A DNA stretch of 34,652 bases. Origin: Ponticaulis sp. Lineage in GTDB: Bacteria > Pseudomonadota > Alphaproteobacteria > Caulobacterales > Hyphomonadaceae. Location of the stretch: assembly GCA_002701295.1 (NCBI GenBank), contig NZUJ01000037.1, positions 1 to 34,652 of the forward strand, given 5' to 3'. Below are positions 15,893-23,560 of the stretch, piece after piece (position 1 is the stretch's first letter; each line of letters starts with the position of its first letter). The notes under the pieces were generated by a model that did not search any database, had not been told where the DNA came from, and saw only the letters and a list, made by a program, of their open reading frames with translations. A program made the translations under genes and the position numbers.

Positions 15893-15913
15893 GATCACTG
15901 ACAGAGAGTGATC
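15893..15913 (+). promoter_or_regulatory. Hairpin covering the glnE ribosome binding site
   Basis: gatcact and agtgatc form a perfect 7-bp stem around the loop gacagag. The downstream arm ends directly before the glnE ATG at 15914, and the purine-rich AGAGAG is split between loop and stem. In mRNA this could limit glnE translation. It could equally be an operator in DNA. No experimental support can be drawn from the sequence. Confidence 0.45.
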
Positions 15914-18751
15914 ATGTTTTCTCTGGCGCCTTCTCTTCCAAATGCGGACACTCAACCTGATAAAGAGTTGGCGGATTTGCCTGTTCTACAGGCGGCAGTC
16001 AGCCTGTCCCCTTATCTTCAGCGATTGTGCCGCACGCGCCCCGAAACCCTGGAGCTTATCCGGACGTCTGGCGCTGAAACCTCAGTCACACAAGCCATTA
16101 ATCGCGCTGCTGAACGCCCCGGCGACCTCTCGATGGACGAGCTACGGCGGAAACTTCGCCATGCCAAAGCCGACATCCACCTCTCCCTCGCTGCGCTGGA
16201 TCTTGCCTGCACATGGGACTGGGAGCCGGTCACGCGCGCCTTTTCGAATTTTGCTGATGCGGCGATTGATACGGCCTTGCGGGCCGCTTGTGATCAGGTC
16301 GCCAAAGCAAGACGACTCGACTGGTCGATTGAAGATGGCACTGTGCCGGGGCTGTTTGTTCTGGCACTTGGCAAGCTCGGCGCACACGAACTCAATTACT
16401 CGAGCGATGTCGATATCGTCGCCATGTATGATCCGGAGACCTTTCCGGCCAATGCCCGCATCGCCGCAGATTCTGCCCGACGCATCATTCAGGAAATGTC
16501 CCGCATTCTCGAAGAGCAGACCGAGAATGGATATGTCCTTCGCGTTGATCACCGACTTCGCCCTGACCCTCGTTCAACACCCGTCGCCGTGTCGACCGAA
16601 TTCGCTGACAATTATTATGAGTCCGTCGGCCAGAACTGGGAACGTATGGCCTATATCAAGGCCCGTCCCTGTGGCGGAGATCGACACGCCGCACGAGCGT
16701 TTCTGGACCTTCTGGAACCTTTCGTCTGGCGGCGGCACCTCGATTTCTGGGCGCTGGAAGATATTCGCGCCATCAAACAGCAGATCCACACATCGGGCGG
16801 GCACAAAGACCTCGATACGCCGGAATTCGATGTCAAACTTGGCCGTGGCGGCATTCGCGAAATCGAGTTCTTCGCTCAGACCCAGCAGCTGATCCATGGC
16901 GGTCGTAACCGGGAACTCCGCAAGCACAGAACAGTAAATGCCCTGAAGGCACTTTGTCAGGAAGGCCATGTCAGCGAGGAAACCGCGACCGAGCTGTCGG
17001 GCATTTATGGTGAGTTGCGCGGTATTGAACATCGGATCCAGATGCTGAATGACGAGCACACGCACACCCTGCAGGGGCGCGACGCCCAGCGCGAGCGCGT
17101 GGCGCGACTGAGCGGCTATTCCCAACTGCAGGCGTTTGACGACGATGTCAGAGAATTGCGCCAGCGCGTTCGCCATCACTATTCAGAACTCTTTCATGCG
17201 CCTGATGAGCTTGGCGGCGTTGAAGGCAACCTCGTCTTTACCGGCGTTGATATCGACCCGGAAACCGTAAAAACGCTCGAAGGGCTCGGATTTTCAAATC
17301 CTGAGCGCATTATTGCCGACGTCCAGAGCTGGCACCGAGGCAATTTGCGGGCGACGCGGGCGGGTCGATCGCGTCAGCTCCTTACCGCACTGGAACCAAG
17401 ACTGTTCCAGCACATGGCAGAGACGGGAAATCCTGATGCCGCATTTGACGGCTTCAGGAACTTTCTGGCCGGGCTGAGCGGCGGCGTACAGACCTTGTCT
17501 CTTCTGGCGGCAAACCCTGTCATCCTGTCTGATCTGATCCGCATCTTCTCCATGGCGCCTGGGCTGGCGCGAGACCTGTCTGGTCGGCCGAATCTTCTGG
17601 AGGGACTTCTGGATGGCGGTTTTAAAAATGCCATTTCCGAAGACACCTGCGGAAATCTCGAATCCATTTCCGATGTCATCACCGCCACGACTGGCGATTA
17701 CGAATGGGCGATGAATGAGGTTCGACGCAATTTTCGTGACGAACATTTCCGCATTCGCTTTCGACTTCTAAAGGACACCGACGTTCTTCGACAGTCGGGT
17801 CGATGCTTTGCCCAACTCGCCAATGTCTGCATCCGAGCGCTGGAACCCTATGCCCTTCGCGAAGCTGAACGCAAACTCGGCGACGCCCCGGGAAGCTGGG
17901 TGATCTGTGGCCTTGGCAAGCTGGGCGACGGTGACCTGACAGCCCGGTCTGATCTCGATCTGATGGTTATTTACGATCAAGGCGAAGGGGAAGTCGGCGC
18001 GCAGGCATTTTACACACGAGCGACGCAACGCCTGATCACCGCCCTGTCAGCCCAGACGGAGGAAGGCCTGCTCTATGAGGCCGACATGCAGCTTCGTCCA
18101 TCTGGACGGGCCGGGCCGGTTGCCGTCAGTTTCGCCTCTTTCGGTGACTATTATCAGAATGAGGCGTGGACCTGGGAACACATGGCGCTGACCCGCCTGC
18201 GGACAATTGCAGGCGACGCTGACCTTGCAGAACGGGTCATGGCTCGCAAGGACGAGTTGTTGTCGATTGAACGTCCGGCGGAGAAGATCCTGACCGACGT
18301 GTGGGATATGCGCGAGCGGCTTTTGCAGGAACGTCCGGCCAAACACGATATGGATGTCAAACTGATCAAGGGCGGAATGATCGACATAGAGTTTCTGGCT
18401 CAGACGGCTCAGCTCCTCCTGCCTCATCTCGACTGGACATCCCGCACGGTGGCCTCTGCGCTGGAGACCGCAGGCAAAGAAGGTCTGTTTACATCAGACG
18501 AAACCCGGACCCTGACGGATTTCTATCGCTATCTGCAGGGCATTCAGGCTTATGAACGGGCCGCGCTGGACAGCAACCGCCCTGCAGAGCAGTGGCCTGC
18601 TGAACTTTGCCGACTGGCGGCACGTGCACTGAAAGCCTCTGATTTTCAAGAGCTTAAGTCACATATGCTCGCCCAACAGGAGAGCGTCTGGGCACTCTTC
18701 TGCAGAAAACTGCAGCCCGGTTCGACGGAATGGACATTACCGCCACGTTAG
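15914..18751 (+). CDS. glnE: Bifunctional glutamine synthetase adenylyltransferase/deadenylase
   Basis: GlnE adds AMP to glutamine synthetase to switch it off and removes it to switch it on, following nitrogen status through PII. Length (945 residues) is normal. Two nucleotidyltransferase domains are visible. The N-terminal one has LGKLGAHELNYSSDVD with the two metal Asp near 165-167. The C-terminal one has GLGKLGDGDLTARSDLD with Asp near 680-682. Each is followed by a GlnD-type helical domain (KLGRGGIREIEFFAQ and KLIKGGMIDIEFLAQ). Both active sites look intact. The ATG at 15914 is preferred to a GTG at 15908. A hairpin covers its ribosome site. GlnB/GlnK and glutamine synthetase are not in the window. 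Confidence 0.97.
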   Translation: MFSLAPSLPNADTQPDKELADLPVLQAAVSLSPYLQRLCRTRPETLELIRTSGAETSVTQAINRAAERPGDLSMDELRRKLRHAKADIHLSLAALDLACTWDWEPVTRAFSNFADAAIDTALRAACDQVAKARRLDWSIEDGTVPGLFVLALGKLGAHELNYSSDVDIVAMYDPETFPANARIAADSARRIIQEMSRILEEQTENGYVLRVDHRLRPDPRSTPVAVSTEFADNYYESVGQNWERMAYIKARPCGGDRHAARAFLDLLEPFVWRRHLDFWALEDIRAIKQQIHTSGGHKDLDTPEFDVKLGRGGIREIEFFAQTQQLIHGGRNRELRKHRTVNALKALCQEGHVSEETATELSGIYGELRGIEHRIQMLNDEHTHTLQGRDAQRERVARLSGYSQLQAFDDDVRELRQRVRHHYSELFHAPDELGGVEGNLVFTGVDIDPETVKTLEGLGFSNPERIIADVQSWHRGNLRATRAGRSRQLLTALEPRLFQHMAETGNPDAAFDGFRNFLAGLSGGVQTLSLLAANPVILSDLIRIFSMAPGLARDLSGRPNLLEGLLDGGFKNAISEDTCGNLESISDVITATTGDYEWAMNEVRRNFRDEHFRIRFRLLKDTDVLRQSGRCFAQLANVCIRALEPYALREAERKLGDAPGSWVICGLGKLGDGDLTARSDLDLMVIYDQGEGEVGAQAFYTRATQRLITALSAQTEEGLLYEADMQLRPSGRAGPVAVSFASFGDYYQNEAWTWEHMALTRLRTIAGDADLAERVMARKDELLSIERPAEKILTDVWDMRERLLQERPAKHDMDVKLIKGGMIDIEFLAQTAQLLLPHLDWTSRTVASALETAGKEGLFTSDETRTLTDFYRYLQGIQAYERAALDSNRPAEQWPAELCRLAARALKASDFQELKSHMLAQQESVWALFCRKLQPGSTEWTLPPR

Positions 18752-18758
18752 AGAAGCA

Positions 18759-18782
18759 TACGGACCTGATGACCAGGTCGTA
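18759..18782 (+). other. Hairpin between glnE and the EF-hand gene
   Basis: tac plus gacctg pair with caggtc plus gta around the loop atgac, with one unpaired g in the 5' arm, giving about 9 bp. It starts 8 bases after the glnE stop. No T-run follows, so it is not a clear intrinsic terminator. It could be a transcript 3'-end structure or a regulator site for the EF-hand gene. Confidence 0.35.
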
Positions 18783-18803
18783 CTCTCAACGGAGGAAGAA
18801 CTG

Positions 18804-19376
18804 ATGAGAAAATCCCTGATCACTTCCGCATTTGCGGGCCTGACGCTGATTGGCGCAGGCATCGGCATTGCAGTCGCACAGGACGCAAGCGAAACACCGG
18901 ACCGGAAGCATCCGGCTTTTGAACGCGGTGAGTTCGGGCCCGGAAAAGGCCATGGACCGCATTTGAAGCTTGAAGAGCTTGATACCGATGGCGACGGCAA
19001 TATCACGCGCGCTGAACTGGAAGCGCGTGAGCGCAGCGCTTTTGCAGAAATGGACGTCAATTCTGACGGGCAAATCACAACCGCTGAAATGGCGACTTTC
19101 CGCGAGGCCAAACGTGAAGAAATGCGCCTCGAAATGGAAGAGCGCATGAACAAGGGCATGCTCGAGCGCTTCGACACCGACAATAACGGTGTAATTTCAG
19201 AAGCGGAGTTTGCAGCAAAACCTAACCCGATGTTCGACAGACTCGATGCCAATGGTGATGGCATTGTGACCGAAGAAGAACGTGACGCTATGCGAACAAA
19301 ATTCGGCGATCGCCGGGGAAAGTTCGATGGCATGCGAGACCGCTGGCAGAAACGCCGCGGGTCTGACGAAGGCTAG
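18804..19376 (+). CDS. Secreted EF-hand calcium-binding protein
   Basis: A signal peptide (residues 1 to about 26, ending AVAQ) leads into a 164-residue acidic, periplasmic protein. Four canonical EF-hand loops are visible: DTDGDGNITRAE (60-71), DVNSDGQITTAE (84-95), DTDNNGVISEAE (124-135) and DANGDGIVTEEE (148-159). Each keeps the acidic residues at loop positions 1, 3, 5 and 12 or close substitutes, so calcium binding is likely. A C-terminal basic tail (RRGKFDGMRDRWQKRR) follows. A strong GGAGGA precedes the start. The gene leads the cluster with an ECF sigma factor, an anti-sigma factor and a sensor-like protein. It may be a target or part of that stress circuit. Confidence 0.9.
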   Translation: MRKSLITSAFAGLTLIGAGIGIAVAQDASETPDRKHPAFERGEFGPGKGHGPHLKLEELDTDGDGNITRAELEARERSAFAEMDVNSDGQITTAEMATFREAKREEMRLEMEERMNKGMLERFDTDNNGVISEAEFAAKPNPMFDRLDANGDGIVTEEERDAMRTKFGDRRGKFDGMRDRWQKRRGSDEG

Positions 19377-19393
19377 GTCTGATCAAATGAGGG

Positions 19394-19418
19394 TTGCTGG
19401 TTTCATGTAAACCGGCAA
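19394..19418 (+). other. Hairpin between the EF-hand and ECF sigma genes
   Basis: ttgctggttt and aaaccggcaa pair over 10 positions (one G-U) around the loop catgt, 17 bases after the EF-hand stop. There is no T-run, so termination would be weak or partial. It could allow different expression of the EF-hand gene and the downstream sigma genes, or protect the upstream mRNA end. Confidence 0.45.
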
Positions 19419-19449
19419 TCTTCACAGGGTTCAGGTGGGAAATGTGTTG

Positions 19450-20034
19450 ATGATGCCAGACGACGAAGCTTTGCTTCGCAGATGTGCAGATGGAGACCGC
19501 CAGGCTTCGGCCTTGCTGATCAACCGCTATTCACCGCGGATAATGGCGCTTGCCCAACGTATGACCGGCAGTCGTGAAGATGCTGAGGACATCACACAGG
19601 ATGTGTTCATCAAGATCTTCCGTCAGGCTGGCAATTGGGAAAGCGGTAAGGCGAAGTTCTCAACCTGGGTACACCGGGTCACGGTCAACCGATGTTATGA
19701 CCGGCTTCGGAAAAAGCGGGAAACAGGCGTGGATGAAGTCCCCGACATGGTGGACGACGCAACCGGCCCAGCCGGACAGCTCCATGCACGTCAGACCGCC
19801 GACCGCGTCAAGGCAGCGATTGATGAACTGCCGGATCGCCAGAAAGCAGCACTGATCCTCAGTCATTATGACGGGGTCTCGAATATCGAAGCGGCTGAAA
19901 TCCTGGAGATATCGGTAGAAGCCGTAGAAAGTTTATTGTCACGGGCGCGCAGAGCATTGCGAAACGCATTGCAAGGGGAGCGCGCCATATTAATGGGACA
20001 GGAAAATGAGTGGGATGCATCTGGAACGGTTTGA
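19450..20034 (+). CDS. ECF-type RNA polymerase sigma factor
   Basis: The protein (about 194 residues) has a sigma region 2 with DAEDITQDVFIKIFRQAGNWE and WVHRVTVNRCYDRLR. A region 4 helix-turn-helix carries ELPDRQKAALILSHYDGVSNIEAAEIL and VEAVESLLSRARRALR. No region 1 or 3 is present, which defines the ECF class. It would direct RNA polymerase to envelope-stress or similar promoters. The start is uncertain: GTG at 19435 or ATG at 19450 or 19453, none with an ideal ribosome site. Its 3' end overlaps the anti-sigma gene by 29 bases, so it is coupled to its likely inhibitor. Confidence 0.9.
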   Translation: MMPDDEALLRRCADGDRQASALLINRYSPRIMALAQRMTGSREDAEDITQDVFIKIFRQAGNWESGKAKFSTWVHRVTVNRCYDRLRKKRETGVDEVPDMVDDATGPAGQLHARQTADRVKAAIDELPDRQKAALILSHYDGVSNIEAAEILEISVEAVESLLSRARRALRNALQGERAILMGQENEWDASGTV

Positions 20035-20461
20035 ACATCTTGTTGATGCCTACGGACCTGATCTGATCGATTGGCCAGTCGAAGACCGGGCAGCCGCAGA
20101 AACCCTTTTGCGCGACTCCAGAGAAGCGCAAGATCTGGTACACAGTGCCCGGCAGCTGAATGCTGCGCTTGATGATTATCAGGTTGCCGCGCCCAGCCCG
20201 GACTTTGAGTCCATGCTTTTGGATATGTCACCGCCCGCCCCTCGCCGCGAGGTCCGGAAATCGCGTGGTTTTACCTGGGCAGGTCTGCGTTTTCTGACAT
20301 CCGCGAGCGCTGCGCTTGCCTGCGCAGCCTTTGGACTGGTTGTCGGCTTCAGCGTGCAGGATGCACCTGCAGAAACCGTTACCTCAGACGAGGCTGATGC
20401 CTTCGTATCAGTTGCCTTCTCTTCATATGACGAGACCTTCTGGAAAGGTGAAGAAGGATGA
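20006..20461 (+). CDS. Probable membrane anti-sigma factor
   Basis: This 151-residue protein has a soluble N-terminal half (LERFEHLVDAYGPDLIDWP) that would be cytoplasmic. One membrane helix (about 92-116) and a short periplasmic tail follow. That layout, the overlap with the sigma gene and the position directly after it are the usual signs of an anti-sigma factor. No zinc-binding HxxxCxxC motif is present, so it is not of the ZAS type. Its 3' end overlaps the sensor gene by 4 bases (ATGA). The function is inferred from context. Confidence 0.75.
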   Translation: MSGMHLERFEHLVDAYGPDLIDWPVEDRAAAETLLRDSREAQDLVHSARQLNAALDDYQVAAPSPDFESMLLDMSPPAPRREVRKSRGFTWAGLRFLTSASAALACAAFGLVVGFSVQDAPAETVTSDEADAFVSVAFSSYDETFWKGEEG

Positions 20462-21087
20462 GTAAGTCAGAAAAATCATTTCCCTACATTCTCATAGCCT
20501 CGCTTTGCGCAAACGCGCTCATGCTGGGGCTTGTCGGCGGAATGGCGCTCAAGAGCCAGTCGGTAAAGCCAGATCGGCGGGAGCGTCCTGTCGAAATGAG
20601 CCAGGGACCGTTTGAAGAGCGTCTGGCCCGAATGGCCATGTATGATCTTGAAGACTCAGATCGGGAGCTATTCCGGGATCAGCTGCGCGCGAGCTGGCTG
20701 GAAACCCAGCCCTTGCGGAATGATATGGAACAGGTGCGCGAGCGCATCGCCAATGCAATCGCTGCCGACCCTTACGACCCTGCCGAATTGAAGGCGGCCT
20801 TCGCCGAGCTGCGCGAAAAAGACGACGTCATGCGCAGCCGGCTTAACGCCACGCTTGCTGATTTCATCACAAACATTCCGGATGAGAAGCGCCGCACCCT
20901 CCTGGAGCGCAGCATGGAACGCCGGGACCGATTCAGAGACGGCCCAGGTGGATCAAGAGGCGATGGGCATCGCCCGCCTCCACCGGACGGCTTTGGCAAA
21001 GGACCAGATGGCCCTCCGCCAGAGTTTGACGGCCCACCACCGGAACGCCCGGTCCCGACACCAACACCGGAAGAATCTGAAAACTAA
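20458..21087 (+). CDS. Membrane-anchored periplasmic sensor-like protein (CnrX/Spy-type fold)
   Basis: The 209-residue protein has one N-terminal membrane helix (about 9-30). A periplasmic four-helix region follows, with GPFEERLARMAMYDLEDSDRE and LRASWLETQPLRNDME. This is the pattern of the periplasmic heavy-metal sensor family (CnrX, also Spy/CpxP-like). A Pro- and Gly-rich C-terminal tail of about 50 residues follows. The helical region contains no His or Cys, so the His ligands of CnrX are absent and metal sensing in the same way is unlikely. With the sigma and anti-sigma genes it forms a CnrYXH-like unit. It probably senses a periplasmic stress and controls the anti-sigma factor; this is inference. 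Confidence 0.8.
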   Translation: MSKSEKSFPYILIASLCANALMLGLVGGMALKSQSVKPDRRERPVEMSQGPFEERLARMAMYDLEDSDRELFRDQLRASWLETQPLRNDMEQVRERIANAIAADPYDPAELKAAFAELREKDDVMRSRLNATLADFITNIPDEKRRTLLERSMERRDRFRDGPGGSRGDGHRPPPPDGFGKGPDGPPPEFDGPPPERPVPTPTPEESEN

Positions 21088-21094
21088 ACCAGCG

Positions 21095-22042
21095 TCAGGC
21101 GGAACAGGAGCCACCACCGAGAACACAAAAGCTGGCGCAGAATTTATGATTGAGCGATACGGGCTTGCGCGACTCTTCCAATGTCGCCCCAAGCTCAAAG
21201 CGCTCATCATAAGGGATCAGCGTACAGGCCAGAACGGTTGCTTCCTGGCCTTTGCGTTTGACCACCATGCGCTGTGATGCGCACATGACCTCTTCAGGAT
21301 CTTTGTTCAGAATACCCCAGCAATCCGTCGTAATTTCGGGCGGATCGTCCTGGGTCTCCATTTCCGGGAACAGAACAAGCGATTTCGGATTGTCCACATC
21401 AAGCTTGAGATCATGTTCCAGAACAAGCGCTCTATAGCCTTCACGCGCCTCATCTTCAGGTTCATGCCACATGGTCCGACCAGCAATCGCCATCTGAAAC
21501 CCGTTTTCAGCAAGCCAGATCATCCCCTTGAGCGTCAGATCAAAGCTACCGGCTCCGCGTTCTTCGTCATGATACCGGCGCGAATAATGATCAAGACTGA
21601 TCCGGAGCGTCAGTCGCTCACCATAAGTCTCTTTGATCGCCAGAAGGCCCTCCATCACACGCGGGCGCATCATTGGCTGCATCGCATTTGTCAGGAGAAG
21701 AACTTCATGTCCCCGTGATAAACACGCGTCCAGAATGGAGATAATCTCCGGTGCCATGAAGGGCTCACCGCCCGTCAGACCAATCTCGATGGGCGTTTCG
21801 CCCGCTGCGTCCAGCTCATCCAGAAATGGCGTCACGTCATTCAGTGACAGATAGACAAGTCGGTCATTCGTAGGCGAGCTTTCAATATAGCAGTTGGCGC
21901 ACTCGATATTGCACAACGTGCCGGTGTTGAACCAAAGCGTCTGGGTTCCTGAATAGGCCACATAGGCGCGCGTTTCACCTTTTGCGGTGATGTCAGGATG
22001 GGAGAATTTTTCGGATGGACGGTCAGAAATCAATGCTGTCAT
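21095..22042 (-). CDS. Radical SAM protein with C-terminal auxiliary-type cysteines
   Basis: The CxxxCxxC cluster (LCNIECANC, Cys44, Cys48, Cys51) binds the [4Fe-4S] that cleaves S-adenosylmethionine. GLTGGEPFMAPEI is the SAM-binding GGEP motif. At the C-terminus are Cys302, Cys306 and Cys313 in FCASFCVLGGGSC, with further Cys upstream in TDCWG, VMCAS and LACTL. This looks like a second cluster as in SPASM-type enzymes. The substrate is unknown, and no peptide precursor is recognisable nearby. No good ribosome site precedes the ATG at 22042. It is divergent from the hydrolase-OsmC fusion and convergent with the sensor gene (7-base gap). Confidence 0.85.
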   Translation of the reverse strand: MTALISDRPSEKFSHPDITAKGETRAYVAYSGTQTLWFNTGTLCNIECANCYIESSPTNDRLVYLSLNDVTPFLDELDAAGETPIEIGLTGGEPFMAPEIISILDACLSRGHEVLLLTNAMQPMMRPRVMEGLLAIKETYGERLTLRISLDHYSRRYHDEERGAGSFDLTLKGMIWLAENGFQMAIAGRTMWHEPEDEAREGYRALVLEHDLKLDVDNPKSLVLFPEMETQDDPPEITTDCWGILNKDPEEVMCASQRMVVKRKGQEATVLACTLIPYDERFELGATLEESRKPVSLNHKFCASFCVLGGGSCSA

Positions 22043-22105
22043 TCAAGGGATGATAGTTCAGTCCGGGAAAATCAAAACACATAATTTTTCAAGTCGAAGT
22101 GACAC

Positions 22106-22147
22106 TTGGTCAGATTTTCCGAGACGGTCCGTTTCGAAACTGACCAA
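22106..22147. promoter_or_regulatory. Inverted repeat in the radical SAM / hydrolase-OsmC intergenic region
   Basis: ttggtcag (22106-22113) and ctgaccaa (22140-22147) are perfect 8-bp inverted copies separated by 26 bases, in the middle of the 172-base gap between two divergent genes. The half-site spacing would suit a dimeric or tetrameric regulator. No regulator gene is adjacent, so this is tentative. Confidence 0.4.
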
Positions 22148-22214
22148 ACCTTCCTATTTTGACAGGACCGGTCACCTCTTTGCCGGAACAGGACACAAGC
22201 GTCGGAGCCAACTC

Positions 22215-23423
22215 ATGACACGATCTGAGCGCATTACCTTTCCCGGTCACTCCGGAGACATGCTTGCCGCGCGTCTTGATCTGCCTGCCGGCCCGCCGCT
22301 TGGGTATGCGCTGTTCGCTCATTGCTTCTCATGTTCAATGAATGTGCTGGCCGCATCCCGGGTCTCGCAGGGACTGGTTGACGAAGGCTTCGCTGTTTTG
22401 CGCTTTGACTTCACGGGTCTTGGCGCATCTGAAGGCGATTTCGAGAACACAAATTTCAGTTCGAATGTGCAGGACCTGGTCGCGGCTGCGAACTGGCTGA
22501 CGGAAACATATGGCCGCGTCGATGTTTTGATTGGTCACAGCCTTGGCGGCGCTGCCTGTATTGTTGCAGCAAATCAGCTTCCCATGGTGAAGGCCGTTGC
22601 GACGATCGGCGCGCCATCAGACGCCGGTCACGTGCTCAATCAGATCAGCGATCATCTCGGCACGATCGAAGATATCGGCTCAGCCGATGTGAAGCTTGCC
22701 GGGCGATCCTTCACCATTCTCAAGCAATTTGTCGATGATGTGCGCGACGCGAAAGTCTGTCATGCGGCATCGACGCTCCGGCGCCCTCTTCTCGTCCTGC
22801 ATTCACCGCTTGATGAAGTCGTCGGTATAGAGAATGCCTCCGGCTTGTTTGTTGCGGCACGCCATCCAAAGAGTTTTGTCAGCCTTGATGATGCTGACCA
22901 TTTGCTCACGCAGCCGGAAGACGCTGCGCATGCATCTCGCGTGATCGCCGCCTGGGCGGAGACGTATATTGATGTCGCTGCAGAAGCCCCACCTAAAGCC
23001 CCGACGGGCTCTGTGCGTGTGAAAGAGACCGGCCAGGGCAATTATGCCAATTTTGTCGTGACCGATGATCACGTGCTCAGAGCAGACGAACCGCTCAATC
23101 ATGGCGGTCTGAACACCGGCCCTGCGCCTTACGATTATCTCTGCGCAGCCCTGGGTGCATGCACCTCCATGACAATCCGCATGTATGCCGAGCGCAAAGA
23201 CTGGCCTGTGCAAAGTATTCGCGTGGATGTTCGCCATGATCGCTCTGAACAGGCCGACGAAACAGGACGAAAAGCGGATATTTTTACCAGAGACCTGAAA
23301 ATAGAGGGCCCGTTGGAAGCTGATCAGTTGGAACGATTGAAAGAGATTGCAGATAAATGCCCCGTCCACCGAACACTTCACGCGGTTTCGACAATTGAGA
23401 CACGACTCAGTTCAAATTCTTGA
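22215..23423 (+). CDS. Alpha/beta hydrolase fused to an OsmC domain
   Basis: A 402-residue protein starts at the ATG at 22215, preceded by GGAG with a 7-base spacer. The first 255 or so residues are an alpha/beta hydrolase, with nucleophile Ser109 in GHSLGG, an acid Asp in HSPLDEVV and a His in DADHLL. Residues from about 265 on form an OsmC/Ohr-type domain. It has the conserved cysteine pair Cys316 (LGACTSMT) and Cys382 (KCPVHRTL). OsmC proteins reduce organic hydroperoxides through such cysteines. The fusion may combine ester hydrolysis with peroxide reduction, perhaps of lipid hydroperoxides; this is inference. It is divergent from the radical SAM gene. Confidence 0.92.
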   Translation: MTRSERITFPGHSGDMLAARLDLPAGPPLGYALFAHCFSCSMNVLAASRVSQGLVDEGFAVLRFDFTGLGASEGDFENTNFSSNVQDLVAAANWLTETYGRVDVLIGHSLGGAACIVAANQLPMVKAVATIGAPSDAGHVLNQISDHLGTIEDIGSADVKLAGRSFTILKQFVDDVRDAKVCHAASTLRRPLLVLHSPLDEVVGIENASGLFVAARHPKSFVSLDDADHLLTQPEDAAHASRVIAAWAETYIDVAAEAPPKAPTGSVRVKETGQGNYANFVVTDDHVLRADEPLNHGGLNTGPAPYDYLCAALGACTSMTIRMYAERKDWPVQSIRVDVRHDRSEQADETGRKADIFTRDLKIEGPLEADQLERLKEIADKCPVHRTLHAVSTIETRLSSNS

Positions 23424-23560
23424 ACTTCCGGAACCTTCACCCACACTTTAACCATAGGCCACTGAATTCATGACTGAACTTTAATTGGCAAGACATGGCG
23501 TCGTAAGCCAGTTAATGTTGTAAAGTCACGTTTGATGTCCATCGAGGAGATGAAATACAC

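Noticed and set aside
16574-17179. A 201-codon minus-strand frame inside glnE
   Set aside because: glnE is continuous and complete on the plus strand through this region.
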